Source: JACPNO01 sp963825405 (GTDB lineage: Bacteria; Acidobacteriota; Terriglobia; Bryobacterales; Bryobacteraceae). From it: 64,000 nucleotides of DNA. This document shows, in pieces, positions 52,416-62,206 of this stretch. The notes under the pieces are model-generated. The model saw only the letters and a program-made list of their open reading frames with translations, was not told the DNA's origin and did no database searches. The DNA lies in NCBI GenBank assembly GCA_963825405.1, contig CAWGTB010000003.1, forward strand, positions 682,001 through 746,000. The letters run 5' to 3'. Position 1 is the stretch's first letter, and each line of letters starts with the position of its first letter. The position numbers and the translations under genes were made by a program.

Positions 52416-54721
52416 ATGACCCCGGCTCTCATCAGCAAGCGGCAAGACTTGCAATCGGTGGTGCGGCAATTTGAGCTGCTCATGCAGCAGGGTGATTCTC
52501 CCATACGCGCTATCCGGCGCCAGGCCGCCTCGATCGGTGATTTTCGCGAGGTGCCGGATAGCGTCCACCCGAGTTTGAAAGCCGCCCTTGCGAGCCGGGG
52601 CATCGCCAAACTTTACAGCCACCAGGCGGAGGCGGTCGCGCTATCGGCGGCCGGGAGGAACCTGGTGGTTGTAACTCCTACGGCAAGCGGAAAAACGCTG
52701 TGCTACAATCTGCCGGTCTTTGATTTGCTGCTGCGCGAACCCGAATCACGCGCGCTCTATTTGTTCCCCACCAAGGCGCTGGCCGAAGATCAGCTTCACG
52801 AATTTCAGAAAATGGCCGACGCCATCGGCGCCGATATTCGCGCCTTCACGTACGATGGCGACACGCCCCAGGACGCCCGCAAGACCATTCGCGCCCGCGC
52901 CAATGTGGTGTTTACCAATCCGGACATGCTGCACAGCGGCATCCTGCCGCATCACACGCGCTGGGCCAAAGTGTTCGAGAATCTGCGCTATGTCGTGATC
53001 GATGAGCTGCATTCCTGCCGCGGCGTTTATGGCAGCCATCTGGCCAACGTGCTGCGCCGGCTGAAACGTATCTGCGCGTTTTACGGCGCGGCGCCGCGCT
53101 TCATCTGCTCTTCGGCGACCATCGCCAATCCGCGTGAGCTGGCCGAAGCGCTCACCGAATCCGCGTTTGACCTGGTGGATGTGAATGGCGCGCCCTCCGG
53201 CGAAAAATATTTCATTTGCTACAACCCGCCGGTGGTCAATCGCGCGGCTCGGCATTCGCCGCAGCTATATCCACGAAACCCGGCGCCTGGCGCTGGAGCT
53301 CATCGAAGCGCGGCCAGCAGACGCTGGTGTTCGCCAATAATCGCCTCGCCACGGAACTGCTGGTGACCTATCTCAAAGAGGCCATGGATCGCGGGCCGCT
53401 TGAGCAGTCGGTGCGCGGCTATCGCGGCGGCTATCTGCCGCGCGAGCGGCGCGAGATCGAACGCAAATTGCGCGACGGCGAAATTCGCGCCGTCGTCTCG
53501 ACCAACGCGCTGGAGCTCGGCATCGATATCGGCTCGCTCGACGCGGTGGTGATGGCCGGATATCCGGGGACGATCGCGTCCACGTGGCAGCGCGCGGGCC
53601 GCGCCGGGCGCCGCCAGACTCCTTCTGCCGCGGTGCTGGTTGCGTCCAGCGCACCGCTCGATCAGTACATCGTCGAGCATCCCGATTATTTTTTTGGCCA
53701 GCCGCCGGAGCACGCTCACATCAACGCCGACAATCTCGAAATTCTGCTGGGCCACTTGAAGTGCGCCGCGTTCGAACTGCCGATCGCCGATGGCGAAAAG
53801 TTCGGCCCGCACGTCGCCGATGAAATGTGCCGGTTTCTGGAGGAATCCGGTTTCATGCACCATTCCGCGGGCGCGTGGCACTGGACGTCGGAAACCTATC
53901 CCGCCGACGCCATCAGCCTGCGCGCGGTGACCAGCGATAACTTCGTCGTAGTCGATGTTACTGGCGAGCCCAAAGTGATCGCCGAAGTGGATTTTCCCTC
54001 CGCGCTGACCACGCTGCACGAGAAGGCCATCTATCTTCACGAGGCCCGCCAGTACCACGTCGAGCGCTTTGATTACGACGAGCGCAAGGCCTATGTGAAG
54101 CGCGTCAACTGCGATTATTTCACCCAAGCTATCGACTACTCGCGCGTGACGGTTCTGGAAGAGTTCGAGAAGCAACCGCAAGCCACCGCGCTCCGCGTGC
54201 ATGGCGATGTGCGCGTGAATCGCCAGGTGGTCGGCTTCAAAAAGATCAAGTTCTACACGCAGGAAAACGTGGGAGCGGGGAAGCTTTCCATGCCCGAACA
54301 GGAAATGCACACCACGGCTTTCTGGCTGCATTTTCCCGCGGATTTTCTGGCGCGTTTCACCGAGCTCACACCCACCGAAAGGCTGGATGGCTTAACCGGC
54401 CTCGGCCACGCACTGCGAAATATTGCGGCATTACTAGTGATGTGCGATCCGCGCGATCTGGGCGTGGCAGTAACGGAAGACATCGCCGGATCGCTCGCCA
54501 TCTTCGAGCCGAATCTCTACCTGTATGACAACTATCCCGGCGGCATCGGGCAAAGCGCGCCACTCTATCGCATGACGGACGCTCTGCTGCGGCGCACGGC
54601 GGAATTGCTCGCGGCATGCGTCTGCGAAACCGGCTGCCCCTCCTGTGTGGGACCCGCAGGCGAGAACGGCGCGCGCGCCAAGCAGGCCGCAATGCGCATC
54701 CTGAGTGAATTGTTACAGTAG
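52416..54721 (+). CDS. DEAD/DEAH-box helicase of the Hrq1/MrfA (YprA) type, two frameshifts
   Basis: About 765 residues when corrected. Helicase domain 1: VVVTPTASGKTLCYNLP (Walker A), YVVIDELHS (box II as DELH) and FICSSATIANP. Domain 2: VVSTNALELGIDIGSLDAVV and STWQRAGRAGRR. The C-terminal DUF1998/MZB-like region ends with four cysteines, CVCETGCPSCVGP, which in MrfA bind zinc. The frame shifts near 53250 and 53312; the corrected bridge reads LGIRRSYIHETRRLALELIEA then QQTLVFANNR. Family members act in repair of mitomycin-type DNA damage as 3'-5' helicases. That role is expected here but not shown. Confidence 0.88.
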
Positions 54722-54727
54722 TGAGGA

Positions 54728-55713
54728 ATGCCTGAATTTGATGTGGTGGGCGTGGGGCTGAACGCCACCGATACCGTGCTGATGGTTGCGCATTTCCCGG
54801 CGTACGGCGGGAAAGTGCCGTTTCATGATGAATTTCTGAGTCCGGGCGGGCAAGTGGCCAGCGCCATGGTGGCGTGCGCGCGTCTGGGGCTGCGCGCGAA
54901 ATATATCGGCACGGTGGGCGATGACGAGCGCGGGCGCATCCAGATGGAAAGCCTGCGGACGTCTAGCGTGAATCTGGATCACGTGCAGTTGCGCATCGGC
55001 TGCGCCAACCAATCCGCGTACATCATCATCGACCAGTCCACCGGCGAGCGCACTATTCTGTGGCGGCGGCCGGAGTGTCTACGCATCGCGCCCGAGGAAA
55101 TTACGCCGGAGCAGATTCTCTGCGCGCGTTTGCTGCACATCGACGGACACGATACCCCGGCGGTCGAGCACGCCGCGCAAGATCGCGCGCCAGGCGGGAA
55201 TGCCGGTGGTGGTGGACGTCGACACGATTTATCCCGGCTTCGATCGCGTGCTGCCGCACGTCGATTATCTGGTGTCGAGCTCGGAATTTCCGGAGCGCTG
55301 GACCAAGCAGAGCGATCCGTTCCGGGCGCTCGAAATCATTCAGAAGGAATACGGCATGCGTGTGGCTGCGATGACGCTGGGCGCGCATGGGGCGCTCGCG
55401 CTCGAAGCCGGCCGCTTCATTTATTCGCCCGCTTACGTGGTGAATTGCGTGGACACTACCGGCGCCGGCGACGTGTTTCACGGGGCCTTCTGTTATGCTG
55501 TGTTGCAGGGCATGCCGATGCGGGAATCGCTCGATTTTTCCAACGCCATGGCGGCGCTGAATTGCACGGCAGCTGGGCGCCCGCGGCGGCATCGCAATCC
55601 CGGCCGAAGCGCGCGCGCTGATGAACTCTGCCGGCCGCCGTTCGCAACGCGAATTTGAGCCGTGTGTCCTCCTCCAACTAGATGTTTCCCATCCGAGATA
55701 CGCAGCCGAGTAA
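54728..55713 (+). CDS. PfkB family sugar kinase, two frameshifts
   Basis: Ribokinase-fold kinase. N-terminal DVVGVGLNATDTVLMV and the family signature SPGGQVASAMVACARLGLR; C-terminal VDTTGAGDVFHGAFCYAVLQG holds the catalytic Asp and anion hole. An extra C near 55171 shifts the frame (corrected ARQAGMPVVVDVDTIYPGF) and another base near 55570 (corrected GARGGIAIPAEARALMNSAG). If both are corrected, the stop falls near 55713, overlapping the rhomboid start; as written, the stop is at 55658. Substrate is a sugar or nucleoside, not determined. Confidence 0.82.
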
Positions 55714-56350
55714 CTCGCGCCCCGTAGTGACAGTGCTGATCATCATCGTCAACGTCCTGGTGTTTCTGTTCGAATTCTCCATGGACGAATTCACGCGCAA
55801 TCACTTCATCAGCGTCTACGGACTGGTCCCTTCGCACTTTCATCTTTCCGCGCTGTTTACGCACATGTTTTTGCATGGCGGATGGATGCACATCATCGGC
55901 AACATGTGGTTCCTGTGGATTTTTGGCGACAACGTGGAAGACGTGATGGGCCACGGCAAATATCTGGCGTTTTATCTGGTGTGCGGCGTGCTCGCCGGGT
56001 TGACACAAATGTGGTTCAACCCTGATTCGCGCATACCCATGGTGGGTGCGAGCGGCGCCATCGCTGGTGTGATGGGCGCGTACCTGATTAAATTTCCACA
56101 CGCTCGCATCGTTTCTGTCGTGTTCATTGTCATTTTCTTTACGACCGTTGAAGTCCCGGCAGTCCTGATGCTGCTGTACTGGTTTGCGATTCAGTTGTTC
56201 AGCGGATTCGGCTCCATCGGCTACTCGCATGTCTCCCAGGGCGGCACGGCATTTTTCGCGCACATTGGCGGTTTCATCGCTGGAATGATTCTGGTGAGCG
56301 TGCTGGGCACGCGGCCACGCTATACGCGGCGCTACGATTTGAATTGGTAA
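55682..56350 (+). CDS. Rhomboid family intramembrane serine protease
   Basis: 222 residues, six or more membrane segments. The catalytic Ser is in VGASGAIAGVMGAYL and the His in FFAHIGGFIAGM; HMFLHGGWMHIIGNMWFLW is the family L1/TM2 signature. It cleaves membrane proteins within their helices. The stop overlaps the glutaredoxin ATG (TAATG). The long loop after the signature Ser (PHARIVSVVF) is common to bacterial family members. Confidence 0.93.
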   Translation: MFPIRDTQPSNSRPVVTVLIIIVNVLVFLFEFSMDEFTRNHFISVYGLVPSHFHLSALFTHMFLHGGWMHIIGNMWFLWIFGDNVEDVMGHGKYLAFYLVCGVLAGLTQMWFNPDSRIPMVGASGAIAGVMGAYLIKFPHARIVSVVFIVIFFTTVEVPAVLMLLYWFAIQLFSGFGSIGYSHVSQGGTAFFAHIGGFIAGMILVSVLGTRPRYTRRYDLNW

Positions 56351-56601
56351 TGCCTGCGAATCCTGCTGTGACGCTCTACACCCGCAAAGGCTGCTGTCTT
56401 TGCGATGACGCCAAGCGCGTGCTCGACGCCGCCCGCCGCCGGGCCGCCTTTCAACTTGAGGAGATTGATATCGATACCGATCCGCAATTGCGCGCGCTCT
56501 ATAACGATGAAGTTCCGGTGATTGCCATCAACGGCGCCAAGGCCTTCAAGTATCACGTCAGCGTGGAAGAGTTGCTGCGAAGGCTGGAGGCGCGCTCATG
56601 A
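56350..56601 (+). CDS. Glutaredoxin family protein
   Basis: 83 residues. VTLYTRKGCCLCDDAKRVL has the active-site CCLC within the thioredoxin fold; EVPVIAING is the cis-Pro strand. These short forms act as thiol-disulfide exchangers. It lies directly before bshB1 with a four-base overlap, suggesting it may be a bacilliredoxin-like partner of bacillithiol. That link is inference from position. Confidence 0.9.
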   Translation: MPANPAVTLYTRKGCCLCDDAKRVLDAARRRAAFQLEEIDIDTDPQLRALYNDEVPVIAINGAKAFKYHVSVEELLRRLEARS

Positions 56602-57309
56602 GCCTCGACGTGCTGGCGCTGGCCGCGCATCCCGACGATGTCGAGCAAACCTGCGGCGGCACGCTCATCAAAATGGCCGAGATGGGATACCGCACCGGCG
56701 TGCTCGATCTCACGGCCGGCGATATGGGCACGCGCGGCACACCGGAGCAGCGGATCGCGGAGTCCGAAGTGGCGGCAAAGCTGATGCTGGTGGCGCAGCG
56801 CGAGAACATGCATTTCCCCGACGCGCGTCTGGAGAATAATATTTCGGCGCGCATGTCGCTGGCAGTGAAGATTCGCGAGTTGCGCCCCCGCGTGGTGATT
56901 CTGCCGTATTGGCAGGGGCGGCATCCGGATCACTACCGCGCCGCTGAGTTGGGCTACGAAGCTTGCTTCCTTGCCGGCTTGAAAAAAATTGACGAATACT
57001 CCGAGCCGCACCGGCCGCACAAAATTCTGTATTCGTCTTTATACGCCAACGTCGCGCCCTCGTTTGTGGTGGATATCTCCGCGCAATTCGAGCGCCGGAT
57101 GTCCGCGCTGCTGAGTTATCATTCGCAGTACGGGGCGAGCAGCGCAGGGCGGGGAACTGTTCCCTGAAGAGCAGGAAATTCGCGAACGTCTGGCTGCCAT
57201 CGCGCGCTACTTCGGCAACCTGATCGGCGTCAAATACGGCGAGCCGTTCGTGGTGAAAGAAGCCATGAAGGTGGACGACGTGGTGGCGCTGGGCGGCAGA
57301 AGTTTGTGA
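56598..57309 (+). CDS. bshB1: Bacillithiol biosynthesis deacetylase (LmbE/PIG-L family), one frameshift
   Basis: About 237 residues when corrected. Zinc deacetylase: metal motif LAAHPDDVEQTCGGTL and the later ligand in YWQGRHPDHYRAAELGYEA. GDMGTRGTPEQRIAES and LRLEN-like PDARLENN are typical of BshB1. An extra G in the GGGG run near 57133 ends the frame early; the corrected frame reads GELFPEEQEIRERLAAIARYFG and KYGEPFVVKEAMKVDD to TGA 57307-57309. It removes the acetyl group of GlcNAc-malate in bacillithiol synthesis. bshA and bshC are not in the window. Confidence 0.88.
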
Positions 57310-57324
57310 AAGGAAGGACGCACC

Positions 57325-58305
57325 ATGGCCAAGTACTACATGATCAGCAACCGGGCGCTGCAGGATGGCGGCCTCGCTAATATTCGCGGCGATCTCAGCT
57401 TCCGCCTTAACAACACCGAAACCGTTACGAATCTCGCCAGTTGGACCACCGTGTCAGCCGACGATTTCAAAGCCGAAGTGCTGCGGGCCACGACTGCTTT
57501 TCCCGATTTGCCGCCTAACCAACAGCAGGATCAAAAGCACGTCACCCTGTTCATTCACGGCTACAACAACACCTGGCAGGATGCCATCACGCGCTACCAA
57601 TCCATCGTCAACAACATGTTTAGCGGCGATGCCGGCTTGGGTCTGTGCATCTGCTTTAGCTGGCCGTCCGACGGCGCGTATCTCGGATATTATCCGGACC
57701 GTGAGACGGCGCGCGAGTGTGCGATCGACCTCTCCACCGTGCTCAACGAGTTTTACGATTGGCTGATCGTGAAACAAAAAGACGCCATGAAAAATCCAGC
57801 CAATGCCTGCAAGGCCAAGACTTCCGTTATCGCGCACAGCATGGGCAACTATCTATTGCAGAAAGCCATGCAGCTTACCTGGACGCGCCAGAATCAGCCG
57901 CTGCTGGTATCGCTGATCAGCCAGCTTCTGATGGTGGCGGCGGACGTGGACAACGATTTATTCACCAACGGTGGCGACGATCAGAGCGATGGCATTGCGA
58001 TCGCCAACCTGAGCTATCGAGTAACCGCGCTCTACACCGGACGCGATGACACCCTGGGAATTTCAGCCGGCCTCAAGCATTTCGGCAAACGCCGTTTGGG
58101 GCGCAGCGGGCTCGATCATTCCGACAAGATTCCAGAAGACAACGTTTGGGATATCGATTGCTCCACGTTAATACCGGCGGACGCCACCAACATTCATTCG
58201 TCGTATTTTGAACCGACGTCTCCCCAGGCCCTGGACTTGATGCGCCAACTTCTTCGCGGCGTGGACCGCAAAATTCTGGCGCAGCAAGGCAAAGCGCCGG
58301 CTTAG
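57325..58305 (+). CDS. Alpha/beta hydrolase of the DUF900 type
   Basis: 326 residues, no signal peptide. The oxyanion loop is TLFIHGYNNTWQDA, then LCICFSWPSDGAYLGYYPDR, and the nucleophile elbow is VIAHSMGNYLLQKA (AHSMGN for GHSMG). AAAGGAAGG sets the start. DUF900 proteins are predicted lipases/esterases without known substrate. The 3' end overlaps the opposing gene by four bases. Confidence 0.88.
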   Translation: MAKYYMISNRALQDGGLANIRGDLSFRLNNTETVTNLASWTTVSADDFKAEVLRATTAFPDLPPNQQQDQKHVTLFIHGYNNTWQDAITRYQSIVNNMFSGDAGLGLCICFSWPSDGAYLGYYPDRETARECAIDLSTVLNEFYDWLIVKQKDAMKNPANACKAKTSVIAHSMGNYLLQKAMQLTWTRQNQPLLVSLISQLLMVAADVDNDLFTNGGDDQSDGIAIANLSYRVTALYTGRDDTLGISAGLKHFGKRRLGRSGLDHSDKIPEDNVWDIDCSTLIPADATNIHSSYFEPTSPQALDLMRQLLRGVDRKILAQQGKAPA

Positions 58306-59852
58306 CGATCCTTGTTGTCCCCAGGCCACGGCGGTGGATGCGGCGGCGTGACGGGCGGCGGCCCTAGAATCACTCCGCCCGGCGGAATGGCGGGTGTTGC
58401 CGGTGTTGCGGGCGCCGGCGCTGTTGGGGGCACGTGCGGCCTGCGTGGCGGCCGCTCTGGTGGATTCACGATCACAATCCCGGTGTAGACCGGAAACGGG
58501 TAATACACTTCAAGCGGGTCGGGCACCGGCAAGGGAGCAAGGGTCGCCGGCGCGTAGGCCTCGACACGCGGCGCGGGCGGGTCCGGTTGAACAGGAAGCT
58601 GCGGAGCCAGCACAGGCAGCGCTTCCGCAAACGTGGCGTCGGCCGGTGGGTACACCGGATCCAGAAACGTGATGACGTGTGCATTCGCGGCGCGTGTCTC
58701 CGGCCTCTCGACATCCAAACGCATCGCTGCCCACGCAGGTGAAGGCGGCGCCATCACGAAGACCGCTGCAGCCAGCGGATCGCGCGGCTTGCCGGGTCCA
58801 TCGCCCGGCAGCAATTCGCGTGCGTCCGGCGCCCATAGCGTGAAAGTGGTATTGGCTTTCAGATACTGCCGCGGAAGCGCCCGGGCATCCCAGGTCTCGC
58901 CAGGCGCCAGTGGCCCCCATCCCAGCCAGTTTCGGTCGCGCAGCCAGTAGACATCACCAGGTTTGAAAACGTCGCTCGATCCCGGCGCCCAAACCCAAGC
59001 CGCCACATTCTGCTCGATCCAACGTCCGTAGTGAAAAGGCAGCCATCCCCACGACTCGTTGGCGATCCAGGTGAAACCCACCGTGTCGTACCATTTCCAC
59101 GCGCCGTTGCGGAACGGAATCCATCCCGGCTCGACGTTGGGTTTCCACACCACGCCGTATTCCTTGGTGTCGATCCAAACTCCGCCGGCATCGAGATCCT
59201 GAAGCCCGTAAAGCAAGCCAGACGCGTGTTTCGACGCTATGCTGCCGGCCAGCAGACGGTCGCGCGCATCGCTCCAGCGGTCCGTATCCAGCGGAGTAAT
59301 TTCGCGATACAGAAAGAATCGCGCCGAGCGTGGAATTTCGACGCGCGCCATTTGCCCTTCCTTCAAATCGAGTTCCGCGCCGGGTGAGGAAAACTTCGCG
59401 AGCCCTTCCAGCACCGAAATCTGGCTCCACTCGGCGCGGGCTTCGAGACGAACGCGCGAACCGCGCCGCAGCGAGATTTGTGCGCCGGGCAGGGCCAGAA
59501 TCAAGGCGTCGCGCGCTTTAGGTTCACCAGTGAAATAGGCTACGCCGCGATCGAGCGTCAGCAGCGTGATGCGTTGGCCAGTGGAGAGGCGTGTGTAGTC
59601 GGAAATCCCGGCCTGCGATTCACTCGTCAGGCGCAGCACGCTTCCTTCGTCCAGTTCGATTTCGATCTTTGCGGAGGCCGCGGTTCGCACCCAGGAGGAT
59701 TCCACCAGCGGCGTGTTGCGCACGGCCGGCTGCCACGCGTCGGCGGCCTGAAGCTGGATTTCAACGGACCCTTCCATCTCGCCAAGGCGGGCGAATCGGG
59801 CGGGCCCGGCCAGAACTACCACAGGCATCAGCCACAGAACCAGCGCTCTCAT
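58302..59852 (-). CDS. Secreted FecR-domain protein with tryptophan-rich repeats and Pro-rich tail
   Basis: 516 residues from ATG 59852 with GGAGG five bases upstream. Signal peptide RALVLWLMPVVVLAG. FecR-like N-terminal part (about 40-190): LDEGSVLRLTSESQ, ALPGAQISLRRGSRVRL and WSQISVLEGLAKF. Then aromatic repeats of the DUF6600 type (WIPFRNGAWKWYDTVGFTW, WGWLPFHYGRWIEQNV, WVWAPGSSDVF). The last 110 residues are Pro/Ala-rich. Common in acidobacteria; probably cell-envelope located. No sigma factor is adjacent, so it may not be a real FecR regulator. Confidence 0.82.
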   Translation of the reverse strand: MRALVLWLMPVVVLAGPARFARLGEMEGSVEIQLQAADAWQPAVRNTPLVESSWVRTAASAKIEIELDEGSVLRLTSESQAGISDYTRLSTGQRITLLTLDRGVAYFTGEPKARDALILALPGAQISLRRGSRVRLEARAEWSQISVLEGLAKFSSPGAELDLKEGQMARVEIPRSARFFLYREITPLDTDRWSDARDRLLAGSIASKHASGLLYGLQDLDAGGVWIDTKEYGVVWKPNVEPGWIPFRNGAWKWYDTVGFTWIANESWGWLPFHYGRWIEQNVAAWVWAPGSSDVFKPGDVYWLRDRNWLGWGPLAPGETWDARALPRQYLKANTTFTLWAPDARELLPGDGPGKPRDPLAAAVFVMAPPSPAWAAMRLDVERPETRAANAHVITFLDPVYPPADATFAEALPVLAPQLPVQPDPPAPRVEAYAPATLAPLPVPDPLEVYYPFPVYTGIVIVNPPERPPRRPHVPPTAPAPATPATPAIPPGGVILGPPPVTPPHPPPWPGDNKDR

Positions 59853-59924
59853 GGGACCTCCGAGAAAGAATTGACGCTCCGCCTGGGCCAAGCGTTGCCT
59901 CAAAATCATGCCACCATTGTCAGT

Positions 59925-62201
59925 ATGACGGACACGGGCCTGATCCAGCGCATCGCCAACCTGCCGCATGCCCGCGCCAATTTCAAGCAACTGGTGCGCG
60001 AGTTCGGCGCGCGCGGGGAAGATCGGGATGAGCTCGAAACCGCGCTCGCCCGGATGGTAGCGCGCGGCGATTTGGTCGAATTCCGCGCCGGGCATTATGC
60101 CCTAACCAGGGGCAGCCGAGAATTTGTTGTGGGCCGCGTGCAGCGCCACCGCAACGGCTTCGGCTTTCTGATTCCCGACCATCCTCCGCAAGGCGTCAGC
60201 GGCGATATTTACATTCCGGCGGAGTCGGCGGGTAGAGCCATGCATGGCGACCGCGCCCTGGTCCGCATCTCGCGCATCGAGGCCAGCGGCCGCGCTGACG
60301 GGGAAATTCTCAAAATTCTCAAGCGCGCGCATCCCACCGTGGTCGGCGAGTTTCAAATCAAACACGGCGACTATTTTGTGGTCCCGCAGGACGCGCGTAT
60401 CGATCAATGGATCGAGATTCCAGCGGACATGGCGCTGCCAGCGTCTACTCCTGCCACGCAGATCGATCGCATTGGCGCTAAGGCGCTCGAAGTCGCCGGC
60501 CTGCAGGACTTAGACGGCATGATCGTCAACGTGGAACTGCTCGAATTTCCCGAGGACGGTGAGCGTGGCGTAGGCCGCGTGATCGAAGTGCTGGGGCGCC
60601 CCGGCGATTTCGGCATCGACGTCGAAATCGTGATCCGCAAGCATCACTTGCCGCACCATTTTCCGCCTGAGGTGGTCGAGCAGGCTGAAGCCATGCCCAA
60701 CGTGATCGCTCAGCGCGAGATGGATGACCGCCGCGATTTCCGCGAGTTCGATATCGTGACCATCGACGGCGAAACCGCGCGCGATTTCGACGATGCCGTG
60801 TGGGTGGATCGCCTGGCCAACGGTAATTTCGCTCTGCATGTTCACATCGCCGATGTCGGCTATTACGTCCGCCCCGGCACGCCCATTGACGTGGAAGCGC
60901 GGCTGCGCGGCACCAGCGTTTATTTTCCTGATCGCGCCGTCCCCATGCTGCCGTTCGAGCTTTCGACCAATCTCTGCTCGCTCAATCCGCACGTCGACCG
61001 GCTGGTGCTTTCGGCGCTGCTGGAGTTCGATCATCGCGGCGATCTAGTGGCCCAGGAATTTATGCGCGGCGTGATTCGCAGCGCCGAGCGCATGACGTAT
61101 ACCGACGTCCACCTGCTGCTCGAAGGCGATGCCGGCTTACGCGAGCGCTATAAGCCGCTGATCGGACGGTTCGAAATGATGCGCGAGCTGGCTCTGATTC
61201 TCAACCAGAAGCGCGTGCGCCGCGGCTCGATTGACTTCGACCTGCCCGAGCCGCTGATCGAGTTCGACGAATGGGGCGCGATGACCGGCGTTTCGCGTGC
61301 GCTCCGTAACATCGCCCACCGCATCATCGAGGAGTTCATGCTCGCGGCCAACGAAGCCGTGGCGGCCCATCTGGAGCAGACCGGCTTCGCGTCCATCTAT
61401 CGCATTCACGAGCCGCCCGAGCCGCGGCGCGTCATGGAATTTGAGGAAGTCGCGGCACATTTCGGCTACTCGCTCGGCGGCGGTGCCATCGCCGTGAAGA
61501 AGTTTGCTTATTCGGACAAGAAACGTGACGGCCGCAGGCAGCGCAAGGAAGTGGTGGTGCCGCAAGCGACGACTACAATTTCATCGCGCCACTATCAGAA
61601 GCTGGTCGCCAAGATCGAGGGCAAGCCAGAAGAACGCATTCTGAGCTACCTGATGCTGCGGTCGCTGCGCCAGGCCCGCTACAGCATCGACAACGCCGGC
61701 CACTACGCGCTGGCTGCGGACCACTATACGCATTTCACTTCACCCATTCGCCGCTATCCGGACTTGATTGTGCACCGCCTGCTGGCGGCATCGTTCGAGA
61801 AGCGCGTGTACTCGACTCCTGCCGAGATCGCGTCAATCGCCGAAGAATGTTCGCTGTCCGAGCGCCGCGCCGCCGACGCCGAGCGCGAACTCGTCGAGTG
61901 GAAGAAAGCCAAATTCATGTCCGAGCGTGTGGGCGACGAGTTCAGCGCGCTGATCATCAGCACGACGAAGTTCGGTTTGTTCGTTGAACTGGAAAACTTG
62001 TTTGTGGAGGGACTAGTTCCGATCGACACGCTGCCTGGCGACCGCTACACGTATCACGAGAATGTAAGAAAAATCATCGGCCAGCGCTCACGCCGCCAGT
62101 TTTCGATCGGCGACAGCGTGCGCGTGATTTTGGATCGCGTCGACTCGGTAGATCAGAAACTGCAATTCTCAATTGTGGAGCCGCCCCGGAAGAAACGCTA
62201 A
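59925..62201 (+). CDS. rnr: Ribonuclease R
   Basis: 758 residues, intact. 3'-5' hydrolytic exoribonuclease. N-terminal winged-helix-like and cold-shock-type parts (REFVVGRVQRHRNGFGFLI); RNB catalytic domain with TIDGETARDFDDAVWV near residue 280 (the Asp cluster) and RGTSVYFPDRAVPMLP; HFTSPIRRYPDLIVHRLL; and a C-terminal S1 domain near 670 (FSALIISTTKFGLFVELE). It degrades structured RNA and works beside PNPase (pnp at 11.4 kb). Divergent from the FecR-type gene. Confidence 0.96.
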   Translation: MTDTGLIQRIANLPHARANFKQLVREFGARGEDRDELETALARMVARGDLVEFRAGHYALTRGSREFVVGRVQRHRNGFGFLIPDHPPQGVSGDIYIPAESAGRAMHGDRALVRISRIEASGRADGEILKILKRAHPTVVGEFQIKHGDYFVVPQDARIDQWIEIPADMALPASTPATQIDRIGAKALEVAGLQDLDGMIVNVELLEFPEDGERGVGRVIEVLGRPGDFGIDVEIVIRKHHLPHHFPPEVVEQAEAMPNVIAQREMDDRRDFREFDIVTIDGETARDFDDAVWVDRLANGNFALHVHIADVGYYVRPGTPIDVEARLRGTSVYFPDRAVPMLPFELSTNLCSLNPHVDRLVLSALLEFDHRGDLVAQEFMRGVIRSAERMTYTDVHLLLEGDAGLRERYKPLIGRFEMMRELALILNQKRVRRGSIDFDLPEPLIEFDEWGAMTGVSRALRNIAHRIIEEFMLAANEAVAAHLEQTGFASIYRIHEPPEPRRVMEFEEVAAHFGYSLGGGAIAVKKFAYSDKKRDGRRQRKEVVVPQATTTISSRHYQKLVAKIEGKPEERILSYLMLRSLRQARYSIDNAGHYALAADHYTHFTSPIRRYPDLIVHRLLAASFEKRVYSTPAEIASIAEECSLSERRAADAERELVEWKKAKFMSERVGDEFSALIISTTKFGLFVELENLFVEGLVPIDTLPGDRYTYHENVRKIIGQRSRRQFSIGDSVRVILDRVDSVDQKLQFSIVEPPRKKR

Positions 62202-62206
62202 GCCGC

